A stretch of 34,786 nucleotides of DNA. Origin: an uncultured Lachnospiraceae bacterium. GTDB taxonomy: Bacteria; Bacillota; Clostridia; Lachnospirales; Lachnospiraceae. Positions within the stretch are counted from its first letter, which is position 1. Every line of letters begins with the position of its first letter. The DNA lies in NCBI GenBank assembly GCA_947169235.1, contig CAMVOY010000027.1:1-34786 (forward strand), written 5' to 3'. The position numbers and the translations under genes are program-made. This document shows, piece by piece, positions 7,710 to 14,956 of this stretch. The notes under the pieces are model-generated. The model had not been told where the DNA came from and searched no databases. It worked only from the letters and a program-made list of their open reading frames with translations.

Positions 7710-9302
7710 ATGAGCAAAGAGATCATCGAAAACGGTAACGCTATATTGGGAGTTGAGTTTGGCTCAACCCGTATCAAAGCAGTGCTTATCGACGAGGATA
7801 CCAAGGTTTTGGCCACCGGCGATCACGAGTGGGAGAACCAATATGAAAACGGTATCTGGACCTATTCCCTTGACGCGATCTGGAACGGTCTTCAGGATGC
7901 ATATCGCAATCTGGCAGCCGACGTAAAGGAGAAATACGGAACAGAGATCAAGACCTTAAAGGCACTTGGATTCTCTGCGATGATGCACGGATATATGGCC
8001 TTTGACTCATCAGATGAGCTTTTGGTACCGTTCCGTACCTGGAGAAACTCGATAACGGGTGAGGCAGCGGGACGACTTACTGACCTCTTCAATTTCAATA
8101 TCCCTGAGAGATGGAGTATCTCACATCTCTATCAGGCTATCCTCAATAAAGAAGATCATATCGACAGGATCAAATTCCAGACAACTCTGGCAGGCTACAT
8201 CCATTGGAAACTGTCAGGTGAGAAAGTTCTCGGTGTCGGTGAGGCATCAGGTATGTTCCCGATCGATCCTGCTACGGGACAGTTTGACAAGGATATGGTT
8301 GAGAAGTTCGATGGACTCCTCGAGAACAACGGGCTTCCTTACAAACTGCTTGATATTTTTCCGAAGGTACTCACGGCAGGTGAGGCTGCCGGAACACTTA
8401 CTGAGGAGGGTGCGAAGCTCCTCGATCCTACGGGAACGCTTACACCGGGCGTGCCGATGTGTCCGCCGGAGGGTGATGCCGGAACCGGTATGACTGCGAC
8501 GAACTCCGTGCGTCAGCGTACGGGTAATGTGTCCGCCGGAACGAGTGTGTTCTCGATGGTTGTTATGGAGAAAAACCTTAACAAGGTTCATCCTGAGATA
8601 GATATCGTGACGACTCCGGACGGAAGCGCGGTTGCGATGGTTCACTGCAACAACTGTACTTCTGATCTGAACGCATGGGTTGGACTTTTCAAGGAGTTTG
8701 CTGATGCGATCGGCGCGGATGCCGATATGGGAAAAATATTCGGAACGCTTTACAACGGAGCGCTCGAGGGTGACGCAGACGGTGGCGATATCCTCGCATA
8801 TAACTACCTGTCAGGTGAGAATATCACCGGCCTTTCGGAGGGACGTCCGATGGTACTGCGTACGCCGAACAGCCGTTGGAACTTAAAGAACTTTATGAGA
8901 GTACATCTTTATTCCGCATTTGCTACGCTGAAGATCGGAAACGATATCCTCTTCAAGGAGGAGGGAGTCGAGGCTGACAAGATCTACGGTCACGGCGGCA
9001 TATTCAAGACGAAGGGAGTGGCTCAGCAGATCCTCGCGGATGCTTTAAACACTCCGATCTCCGTAATGGACACAGCGGGAGAGGGTGGTGCCTGGGGTAT
9101 CGCGGTACTCGCTGCATATATGGTACTTAAGGGCAGCGGTGAATCGCTCGCTGATTACCTTGATAACAAGGTGTTTGCCGGAGAGACCGGTTCGGAGCTT
9201 GCTCCTGATGCAGCCGGCGTAAAGGGCTTTGACGCATTTATCGAGAGATATAAGTCAGGTCTTGCTGCAGAGAAGGCAGCGGTCGAGGCCGTGGCGGACT
9301 GA
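7710..9302 (+). CDS. FGGY-family carbohydrate kinase
   Basis: 530 residues. [15 protein letters not shown] (near residue 12) is the first phosphate loop of the hexokinase/actin fold; '[14 protein letters not shown]' and '[13 protein letters not shown]' form the second nucleotide segment; '[20 protein letters not shown]' and '[15 protein letters not shown]' close the C-terminal lobe. It phosphorylates a sugar or sugar alcohol with ATP. From memory, closely similar long FGGY kinases in Lachnospiraceae act with L-arabinose genes as a ribulokinase-like enzyme, but no such genes are next to it, so the substrate stays open (xylulose, ribulose or similar). GAAGGAGG precedes the ATG at 7710. It ends before a shared bidirectional terminator. 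Confidence 0.9.
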   Translation: MSKEIIENGNAILGVEFGSTRIKAVLIDEDTKVLATGDHEWENQYENGIWTYSLDAIWNGLQDAYRNLAADVKEKYGTEIKTLKALGFSAMMHGYMAFDSSDELLVPFRTWRNSITGEAAGRLTDLFNFNIPERWSISHLYQAILNKEDHIDRIKFQTTLAGYIHWKLSGEKVLGVGEASGMFPIDPATGQFDKDMVEKFDGLLENNGLPYKLLDIFPKVLTAGEAAGTLTEEGAKLLDPTGTLTPGVPMCPPEGDAGTGMTATNSVRQRTGNVSAGTSVFSMVVMEKNLNKVHPEIDIVTTPDGSAVAMVHCNNCTSDLNAWVGLFKEFADAIGADADMGKIFGTLYNGALEGDADGGDILAYNYLSGENITGLSEGRPMVLRTPNSRWNLKNFMRVHLYSAFATLKIGNDILFKEEGVEADKIYGHGGIFKTKGVAQQILADALNTPISVMDTAGEGGAWGIAVLAAYMVLKGSGESLADYLDNKVFAGETGSELAPDAAGVKGFDAFIERYKSGLAAEKAAVEAVAD

Positions 9303-9326
9303 TTCCAAAACGTATAAGCGGATATA

Positions 9327-9375
9327 AAAATAGGGAACTTTTGCATGCAAATAGCATCAAAAAGTTCCCTATTTT
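9327..9375. terminator. Bidirectional intrinsic terminator between the kinase gene and scfB
   Basis: AAAATAGGGAACTTTT (9327-9342) and AAAAGTTCCCTATTTT (9360-9375) are perfect complements around a 17-nt loop. A/T runs on both sides let it work for the plus-strand kinase and the minus-strand scfB gene. Confidence 0.9.
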
Positions 9376-9378
9376 AAT

Positions 9379-10857
9379 TTACTCTTCTATATCTGCTCTC
9401 GCTGCCTGTAGCATCAGCGCGCACTCAACACGCTTTCGCTGGAGCTTGCAACCGATCTCGTATGGCTGATTTATATCGCCATGCGAATGATAAGCATTCG
9501 CGGCACATCCTCCTGAGCAGAAAAACTTGGCGAAGCAGTCGCGACACTCGGGTTTTGCGTACACGTTGCAGAGCTTGAACTTGTCGACGAGCTCGGTATT
9601 TTTGATGCCCTCATTGACATTTCCAAGGCAGAACTGCTCCTCACCTACGAACTGATGGCAGGGATACAGGTCTCCCCACGGTGTCACGGCCAGATATTCT
9701 GTACCGGATCCGCAGCCGGAAAGCCTTTTGTAGACACACGGTCCACCGGTCAGGTCAATCATATAGTGGAAAAATGTAAAGCCCTTGCCTTCCTTTTCGC
9801 GAGCGAGCATCTCACGTGCAAGCTCATCATATCCCTCGCAGATCACAGGGATATCGTCCTCAGTGATGGCATAAGGTTCTGCGGGATCAGCGACCACAGG
9901 CTCAACCGAAATCTGCTTGAATCCCTCATCAGCGAGAGAAAGCACATCCTTTACAAAGTCGGTGTTGTAGTGTGTAAACGTCCCGCGCACGTAGTAGCGC
10001 TCCTGATTTCTCGAGTCAGCAACTTTTTTGAACTTATCTATGATCTTATCATACGAACCGCTTCCGTCACGGAAAGGTCTCATCTTATCGTGAATGCTCT
10101 TTCGTCCGTCCACAGACAGAACGACGTTGTCCATCTCCTTATTTGCGAACGCTATCACATCATCATCGATGAGCACACCGTTTGTAGTCAGCGTGAAACG
10201 GAAGTGCTTGTCATGTGTCTTCTCCAGCTCACGACCGTACTTCACGAGTTCTTTAACCACATCGAAGTTTAAGAGAGGTTCGCCGCCGAAGAAATCGACC
10301 TCAAGATTGTGTCTGTTTCCGGAGTTCGCTACCAAAAAATCAAGAGCTTTTTTCCCGACTTCCAGGCTCATCAGAGCTCTGTCACCGTGATACTCACCCT
10401 CGCCTGCGAAGCAGTATTCGCATTTCAAGTTGCAAGCATGCGCGATATGCAGACACAGAGCCTTCACGACGGTCTGTCTCTTTTTGAAGTCGATCACCAT
10501 CTTCTCCATGGATTTCGGCCCGCCCTGACTCTCGCAACCCGACTCGTCCTCGCCCGAGCATGATCCGCAGTCATCCGCAACCAGATACTGCTCATCTGTA
10601 AACAGAGTTCCGTTCTCCTCGAGCTCTCTGATATCATCAAAAATCTCCCGAAAGTCCTCATTCGTCAGCTCTTCAGATGGATATTTACCGCTTACGATCG
10701 AAGCTATTCTGTGGAGCTCTTCCTCGCGATACTTATCAGCATCATCTTCCTTCATCTCGCCGAGTACGTCATAAACCACATCATCCACGACATGCACAGA
10801 TGACGAGTTCACGTCGAGTACAATGTTATAACCATTATTCTTAAATAGGTGTATCAT
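9379..10857 (-). CDS. scfB: Radical SAM thioether-forming maturase of the SCIFF peptide
   Basis: 492 residues. The radical SAM cluster motif is C142-C146-C149 in HACNLKCEYCFAGEGEY, followed by 'FFGGEPLLNF'. The C-terminal SPASM-type cysteines include 'GCGSGTEYLAVTPWGDLYPCHQF' and 'CRDCFAKFFCSGGCAAN', which hold auxiliary iron-sulfur clusters. The family joins Cys side chains to alpha carbons in the SCIFF precursor, giving thioether rings; the precursor gene scfA lies just upstream. The N-terminal 90 residues likely include the peptide-binding fold. Residues 97-108 form an unusual CGSC...C linker just before the catalytic domain. GGAG lies 10 bases before the ATG. A 90-nt hairpin separates it from scfA, probably tuning the ratio of enzyme to peptide. 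Confidence 0.95.
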   Translation of the reverse strand: MIHLFKNNGYNIVLDVNSSSVHVVDDVVYDVLGEMKEDDADKYREEELHRIASIVSGKYPSEELTNEDFREIFDDIRELEENGTLFTDEQYLVADDCGSCSGEDESGCESQGGPKSMEKMVIDFKKRQTVVKALCLHIAHACNLKCEYCFAGEGEYHGDRALMSLEVGKKALDFLVANSGNRHNLEVDFFGGEPLLNFDVVKELVKYGRELEKTHDKHFRFTLTTNGVLIDDDVIAFANKEMDNVVLSVDGRKSIHDKMRPFRDGSGSYDKIIDKFKKVADSRNQERYYVRGTFTHYNTDFVKDVLSLADEGFKQISVEPVVADPAEPYAITEDDIPVICEGYDELAREMLAREKEGKGFTFFHYMIDLTGGPCVYKRLSGCGSGTEYLAVTPWGDLYPCHQFVGEEQFCLGNVNEGIKNTELVDKFKLCNVYAKPECRDCFAKFFCSGGCAANAYHSHGDINQPYEIGCKLQRKRVECALMLQAARADIEE

Positions 10858-10926
10858 TTTCGAATATCTCCATTAATTAATTATCTATTAATGCACTGAT
10901 AAATCTCAAACTGTGCCAAATAAATC

Positions 10927-11016
10927 GCGAGCCACACGGAGCAGCATTCTGCCTAGTTCGTAGGGGCTGTCAGAAACGGACCCCGAAGAACCAACAGAAG
11001 CTGCGGTGTGGCTCGC
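10927..11016 (-). ncRNA. Long structured element in the scfA-scfB intergenic region
   Basis: On the minus strand the 90-nt block closes with an 11-bp perfect stem, GCGAGCCACAC (5' arm) and GTGTGGCTCGC (3' arm). Inside, GCAGC-TTCTG pairs with CAGAA-T-GCTGC, then GTTC with GAAC, then GGGG with CCCC, giving a nearly continuous long hairpin with small internal loops. There is no T-run after the 3' arm, so it is not a plain terminator. It sits between scfA and scfB and would be in the shared transcript; a processing, stability or translation-balance role is an inference. No known riboswitch core is recognised. Confidence 0.65.
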
Positions 11017-11040
11017 TCCTATATGTTCATCTTTTATTGA

Positions 11041-11187
11041 TCAGCGCTTAGCATTCTCGCAGGTCTGATTTCCGACTGTGCAGGAAGTCTTGCACGCTGA
11101 CTGGCATGATGTCTGGCACTCGCCGCATCCGCCCTTCTTAACAGTATCCTTAAGGTTCTTTGTTGTTAAAGTCTTGATTCTTTTCAT
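11041..11187 (-). CDS. scfA: SCIFF ribosomally made peptide precursor
   Basis: 48 residues, too short for ordinary gene calls. It begins MKRIKTLTTKNLKDTVKKGG and has a cysteine-rich core of CGEC, TSC, SAC, TSC and a final TC: six cysteines within 45 residues, the defining pattern of the SCIFF family (six cysteines in forty-five residues). The N-terminal leader 'KTLTTKNL' is the part the maturase recognises in this family. GGAGG lies nine bases before the ATG at 11185-11187. The perfect sigma-A promoter upstream predicts strong expression. The maturase scfB follows on the same strand. Cyclized SCIFF products are widespread in Clostridia but their biological role is unsettled. Confidence 0.96.
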   Translation of the reverse strand: MKRIKTLTTKNLKDTVKKGGCGECQTSCQSACKTSCTVGNQTCENAKR

Positions 11188-11241
11188 TTTTATGATCCTC
11201 CATCCTGTTTCATCTCAAATCGACTTTTCGCCGATGTTCCG

Positions 11242-11270
11242 ATTATATCGCATTTTTCGATATTTGTCAA
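11242..11270 (-). promoter_or_regulatory. Perfect-consensus sigma-A promoter for scfA
   Basis: Minus strand: TTGACA (-35, 11265-11270), exactly 17 bp, TATAAT (-10, 11242-11247). Both hexamers are full consensus. It lies about 55 bp before the scfA ATG, and runs away from the mbl promoter. Confidence 0.9.
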
Positions 11271-11299
11271 TGTTACATTTACAGTTCTGAAATTTCCTC

Positions 11300-11327
11300 T
11301 TGAATTTTCTACGGGATATGTTACAAT
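11300..11327 (+). promoter_or_regulatory. Promoter for mbl
   Basis: TTGAAT (11300-11305), 16 bp, TACAAT (11322-11327). It points toward mbl and diverges from the scfA promoter. Confidence 0.6.
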
Positions 11328-11371
11328 AAGAAAGCATATGAGAAGAAACAAGAGCGAAAGGAGTATGAAAA

Positions 11372-12373
11372 GTGGCTTTTGACATAGGTATAGATTTGGG
11401 AACAGCCAGTATTTTGGTATATTTGAAAGGAAAGGGCGTTGTGCTCAAGGAGCCCAGCGTCGTTGCTATAGATCGTGACACAAACAGAATAAAGGCTATC
11501 GGTGAGGAGGCCCGCCAGATGCTCGGACGTACTCCGGGAAACATCACAGCGATCAGACCTCTCCGTCAGGGAGTTATCTCTGATTACTCAGTCACCGAGA
11601 AGATGCTTAAATACTTCATCCAGAAGGCAGTCGGCAAGCAGCGTTTCCGCAAGCCTCTCATCAGCATCTGTGTACCGTCTCAGGTAACAGAGGTCGAGAG
11701 AAAAGCGGTTGAGGATGCGGCTTTCCAGGCAGGCGCCAGGGATGTAAGGATCATCGAGGAGCCTATCGCCGCAGCTATCGGTGCGGGTATCGACATCTCC
11801 CGTCCGTGCGGAAACATGATAGTTGATATCGGTGGTGGAACATCTGATATCGCAGTTATCTCGCTCGGAGGCACAGTAGTGAGTGCATCCATCAAGACAG
11901 CGGGTGATGACTTTGATGATTTCATCATGAGATATATGCGCAAAAAGCACAACCTCGCCATCGGCGAGCGTACTGCTGAGGATATAAAGATCAAGATCGG
12001 TTCGGCATTCCCGCGTCCGGAGAGCGTATCCGTAGACGTCAGAGGACGTAACCTCGTGACAGGTCTTCCGAAGACGATCACCGTCACATCAGAGGAGACT
12101 GAGGAAGCGCTCAGAGATCCGTGTGCACAGATCGTTGAGGCTGTTCACGGCGTCCTTGAGAAGACTCCGCCGGAGCTTGCCGCTGATATCGCAGAGCGCG
12201 GTATCGTGCTGACAGGTGGTGGCGCCCAGCTCTACGGTCTCGAGGAGCTGATCGAGTCAAAGACCGGTATCACGACCATGACCGCTGAGGACCCGATGAC
12301 CGCGGTTGCGATCGGAACAGGTATGTATGTCGAGTTCCTCGCCGGCAACACAGGCACGGCGACCGAAATGTAA
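11372..12373 (+). CDS. mbl: MreB-like actin homologue, Mbl type
   Basis: 333 residues, bacterial actin size. IGIDLGTASILVYLKGKGVV is the first nucleotide loop; 'NMIVDIGGGTSDIAVISLGG' is the second; 'EEPIAAAIGAG' and 'GIVLTGGGAQLYGLEELI' complete the ATP cleft. These filaments at the inner membrane guide cell-wall synthesis and rod shape. I use mbl rather than mreB because it is directly followed by two FlgF/FlgG-type genes, the mbl-flhO-flhP order known in Bacillus, and because mreC/mreD are absent. The start is GTG at 11372: GAAAGGAG lies eight bases before it and the protein aligns from there. A G/C hairpin follows the stop. Confidence 0.92.
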   Translation: MAFDIGIDLGTASILVYLKGKGVVLKEPSVVAIDRDTNRIKAIGEEARQMLGRTPGNITAIRPLRQGVISDYSVTEKMLKYFIQKAVGKQRFRKPLISICVPSQVTEVERKAVEDAAFQAGARDVRIIEEPIAAAIGAGIDISRPCGNMIVDIGGGTSDIAVISLGGTVVSASIKTAGDDFDDFIMRYMRKKHNLAIGERTAEDIKIKIGSAFPRPESVSVDVRGRNLVTGLPKTITVTSEETEEALRDPCAQIVEAVHGVLEKTPPELAADIAERGIVLTGGGAQLYGLEELIESKTGITTMTAEDPMTAVAIGTGMYVEFLAGNTGTATEM

Positions 12374-12424
12374 TTTTGCCGCGCACCTACAAGACGTCGC
12401 GCATAAAAATTTCAAACAAAAATC

Positions 12425-12452
12425 AAAAGGGGGGTTATACAATCCCCCTTTT
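12425..12452 (+). terminator. Terminator after mbl
   Basis: AAAAGGGGG (12425-12433) and CCCCCTTTT (12444-12452) pair around a 10-nt loop. The T-run is short (four), so readthrough into the flagellar genes is possible. Confidence 0.7.
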
Positions 12453-12694
12453 CGTCCGATAATTATAAAGAATAGCTATACTTATATTTTGCCGCGGGGA
12501 GATGTACAGGAAGCATATTTTCCTCCGGAGAGGTATGAGTACGAACAGAGCGAACAGATAAATCTCTCAGAGCGAACGATTTCTTCGCCCTGAACGAGGC
12601 GTTGAGCGTTACACGCTCCTGCCGAGTGAAGAAGAAGAATCGAGAGCTCGACAGTAAATAAAGATCGCTCGACCATGTATTTGGAGGAAAATTT
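12453..12694 (+). other. Structured leader upstream of the flgF-like gene
   Basis: No gene is seen in this part of the 321-bp gap. It contains a CGAG-hairpin-CGAG block (12595-12626, inner GAGCGT/ACGCTC stem) enclosed by longer imperfect arms (CGATTTCTTC near 12578, GAAGAAGAATCG near 12630). The direct repeat AGAGCGAAC occurs twice (near 12547 and 12570). CCGATAA at 12456 resembles the -10 of flagellar sigma-D promoters but has no proper -35. I cannot assign a known riboswitch. Confidence 0.4.
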
Positions 12695-13471
12695 ATGCTG
12701 CGAGGACTCTACACTGCGTGGACAGGGATGGTCAACGAGCAGAAGCGCATGGACGTGTTATCAAACAACATGGCCAATGCTACAACCGTCGGGTTTAAAC
12801 TTGATAAGTCTACTTCTCAGGCGTTCGATCAGGTACTCGATCTCAAGATCAGGGATGGATCCCAAGCATATCATAATGAAGCTATCGGTCACCTCTCATT
12901 GGGAGTGAAGATCGGTGAGACTCATACGGACCACGCGCAGGGCTCTATACGCCAGACGGGTGGCACGTACGACTGCGCTCTTTCGGGCAAAGGCTTTTTC
13001 ACGGTGAAGGTCGTCACCGCAAATGGTGAAACTCACACCAGGTACACCAGAGACGGTCGTTTTACTCTGACTAAGGAAGGCCTTTTGGTTGACGCTGACG
13101 GAAACGCCGTTCAGGGTAAGAGCGGAGATATATATTGTCCGACCGACGCGAAAAAGGTATCGATTTCCGAGCAGGGTTTGATCACCGCCGACGGAGAGGT
13201 TATCGATACTCTGCAGGTTGTGGACTTTGAGAATTATGATTATCTGAAAAAATACGGAAACACGCTTTTTGAGCCTGTTGACGGTGCTGCTATGATCGAT
13301 CCGACTGCGACCGTGATACAGGGATATACAGAGCAGTCAAACGTAAACGTTGTCAAGGAGATGGTCGACATGATCACCGTGACACGTGCTTATGAAGCAA
13401 ATCAGAAGGTGATTCGTTCATACGATTCGATGCTGCAGAATGCGGCAAACGAGATCGGACGGGTACAGTGA
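12695..13471 (+). CDS. flhO: Flagellar basal-body rod/hook protein, FlgF/FlhO type
   Basis: 258 residues. It starts MLRGLYTAWTGMVNEQKRMD and has SNNMANATTVGFK, the N-terminal heptad and asparagine signature of rod/hook proteins; the C-terminus 'MVDMITVTRAYEANQKVIRS' is the matching terminal helix. These pair to form the axial coiled coil of the flagellar rod, assembled outside the cytoplasm through the flagellar type III export. Position right after mbl and before a FlgG homologue matches the mbl-flhO-flhP order in Bacillus. TTGGAGG precedes the ATG. The middle domain is shorter than in hook proteins. Confidence 0.9.
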   Translation: MLRGLYTAWTGMVNEQKRMDVLSNNMANATTVGFKLDKSTSQAFDQVLDLKIRDGSQAYHNEAIGHLSLGVKIGETHTDHAQGSIRQTGGTYDCALSGKGFFTVKVVTANGETHTRYTRDGRFTLTKEGLLVDADGNAVQGKSGDIYCPTDAKKVSISEQGLITADGEVIDTLQVVDFENYDYLKKYGNTLFEPVDGAAMIDPTATVIQGYTEQSNVNVVKEMVDMITVTRAYEANQKVIRSYDSMLQNAANEIGRVQ

Positions 13472-13489
13472 TAAAGGGAGGATAAGCCT

Positions 13490-14302
13490 ATGATGAGATC
13501 ACTTTGGACAGCGGCGAGCGGTATGATCGGGCAGCAGACAGCGCTCGATGTAACAGCCAATAACCTGTCAAATATCAATACAACAGGATACAAGACTCAG
13601 ACGACGAACTTCAAGTCTCTGATCTATCAGAATCTGCAGAGAAAGTCAACTACATCCACCGGCGAACCGAAGCCGATCGGTGCGCAGGTAGGACTCGGAA
13701 CCAGAGTAGGTTCCATCTCCTCGGATTTCCATCAGGGAGCTTTTGGAGAGTCACACGGAGAGTTTGACTACGCGATCCAGGGCGAGGGATTTTTCAGTGT
13801 CCGTCTCGCTGACGGAAGCACGGCATATACGAGAAACGGACATTTTATCATGGCTATCGATACGGACGGCGGTACCACACTGACGGATAGCGAGGGAAAC
13901 CCGGTTCTCGATACGGCTGGAAATATCATCCATCTTGAGGAGGGGTACCGTACGGACCTTGTCCAGGTGGATATGGACGGAAAGCTTTCATATGTGAATG
14001 ATGAAGGAAACCGCTATGACCTCGGAATGCAGATCGGACTCACCACCTTCCCGAATCCGGGTGGACTTGAGAAGATAGCAGGTTCAAATTATGCACAGAG
14101 TGACGCATCCGGAGAGCCGACTTCATGGACGGCATATGCGCTCGGCTCCAAGATAAAGAGTGGATATCTCGAAATGAGTAACGTAAATGCGGCTGACGAG
14201 ATGGTAAACATGATCATCACGCAGCGTGCATACGAAATGAACGCGAAAGCGATCACTGCATCGGACGAGATGTTGCAACAGGCTAATAACCTCAGATCAT
14301 AA
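13490..14302 (+). CDS. flhP: Flagellar rod protein, FlgG/FlhP type
   Basis: 270 residues. MMRSLWTAASGMIGQQTALD and 'ANNLSNINTTGYK' form the N-terminal rod signature; 'FDYAIQGEGFFSV' and 'AYTRNGHF' are the middle-domain motifs; 'DEMVNMIITQRAYEMNAKAI' is the C-terminal helix. It is the distal rod subunit type, exported unprocessed by the flagellar secretion system. GGGAGG precedes the ATG pair at 13490. It follows the first rod gene after 18 bp and precedes the rod-binding protein after 14 bp, a tight operon. Confidence 0.92.
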   Translation: MMRSLWTAASGMIGQQTALDVTANNLSNINTTGYKTQTTNFKSLIYQNLQRKSTTSTGEPKPIGAQVGLGTRVGSISSDFHQGAFGESHGEFDYAIQGEGFFSVRLADGSTAYTRNGHFIMAIDTDGGTTLTDSEGNPVLDTAGNIIHLEEGYRTDLVQVDMDGKLSYVNDEGNRYDLGMQIGLTTFPNPGGLEKIAGSNYAQSDASGEPTSWTAYALGSKIKSGYLEMSNVNAADEMVNMIITQRAYEMNAKAITASDEMLQQANNLRS

Positions 14303-14316
14303 GTTAGGAGGCTCAC

Positions 14317-14883
14317 ATGGCTATCACACTTGATCCAACCATGGCGGCTTATACAAATACCGCAAGTGTTTATAACAATGCTCAGATACAGGCTGCGAAC
14401 CGTCTCAGCTCGCAGATCGAGAACGCTTCCAACGATGAGGATACACTTCAGGCCTGCAAAGACTTTGAGGCATATATGCTCGAGCAGATCTTTAAAAGAA
14501 TGAGCGAGAGCGCGAAACTCCTTTCGGACAACGAAGAGGATGATCAGACCTCTCATCAGTATGTTGAGATGTTTGAGGACAACTATTATCAGGAGATTGC
14601 AAAGAGCATGATGAGTTCCGGAAAGGGACTCGGTATCGCCGAGCAGCTCTACCAAAATATCACAAATCAGAAGCTCGGTATCAGTGCCGACACAACTACG
14701 GCCGAGCAGGCAGCAAAGACAGCTCAGGAGCAGAATGACAGCGCTGCAGCGACACTCGCCAGCGCGCTGACAGGAGTGTCCGCAGACGACATCAAGTCAA
14801 TGACACCGAAGCAGCAGGCAGAGATGGCGGCGCTCGCAACGGAGTCGACGCTCGCAAGCTCACTTTTAAACAGCGGTGAGTAA
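14317..14883 (+). CDS. Flagellar rod-binding protein, FlgJ N-terminal type
   Basis: 188 residues. The core 'CKDFEAYMLEQIFKRMSES' and 'DNYYQEIAKSMMSSGKGLGIAEQLYQ' match the rod-binding domain of FlgJ. The peptidoglycan hydrolase domain of Enterobacteria FlgJ is absent, as usual in Gram-positive flagellates; instead there is a Gln/Ala/Thr-rich tail. It is thought to help the rod assemble through the wall. TTAGGAGG precedes the ATG. A strong terminator follows, marking the end of the mbl-flagellar transcript. Confidence 0.85.
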   Translation: MAITLDPTMAAYTNTASVYNNAQIQAANRLSSQIENASNDEDTLQACKDFEAYMLEQIFKRMSESAKLLSDNEEDDQTSHQYVEMFEDNYYQEIAKSMMSSGKGLGIAEQLYQNITNQKLGISADTTTAEQAAKTAQEQNDSAAATLASALTGVSADDIKSMTPKQQAEMAALATESTLASSLLNSGE

Positions 14884-14898
14884 TATTATGAAAGATCG

Positions 14899-14931
14899 GT
14901 GCCTGACCATTTTTGAGGTCGGGCACTTTTT
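14899..14931 (+). terminator. Terminator after the rod-binding protein gene
   Basis: GTGCCTGACC (14899-14908) pairs with GGTCGGGCAC (14917-14926), one G-T pair, followed by TTTTT. It overlaps the possible upstream start of recD2, which supports the later recD2 start. Confidence 0.92.
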
Positions 14932-14956
14932 GTAAATGGGAGAGAAAGAGGCAAGC

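Noticed and set aside
12454..12463. Sigma-D (flagellar) promoter by CCGATAA before the flgF-like gene
   Set aside because: The -10-like word matches, but no TAAA lies at the right distance and the site overlaps the mbl terminator.
12520..12585. Glycine-riboswitch-like words (GGAGAG ... CTCTCAG) in the flagellar leader
   Set aside because: The conserved GCCGAAGG-type core and GCAAAAGGAC end of the aptamer are absent.
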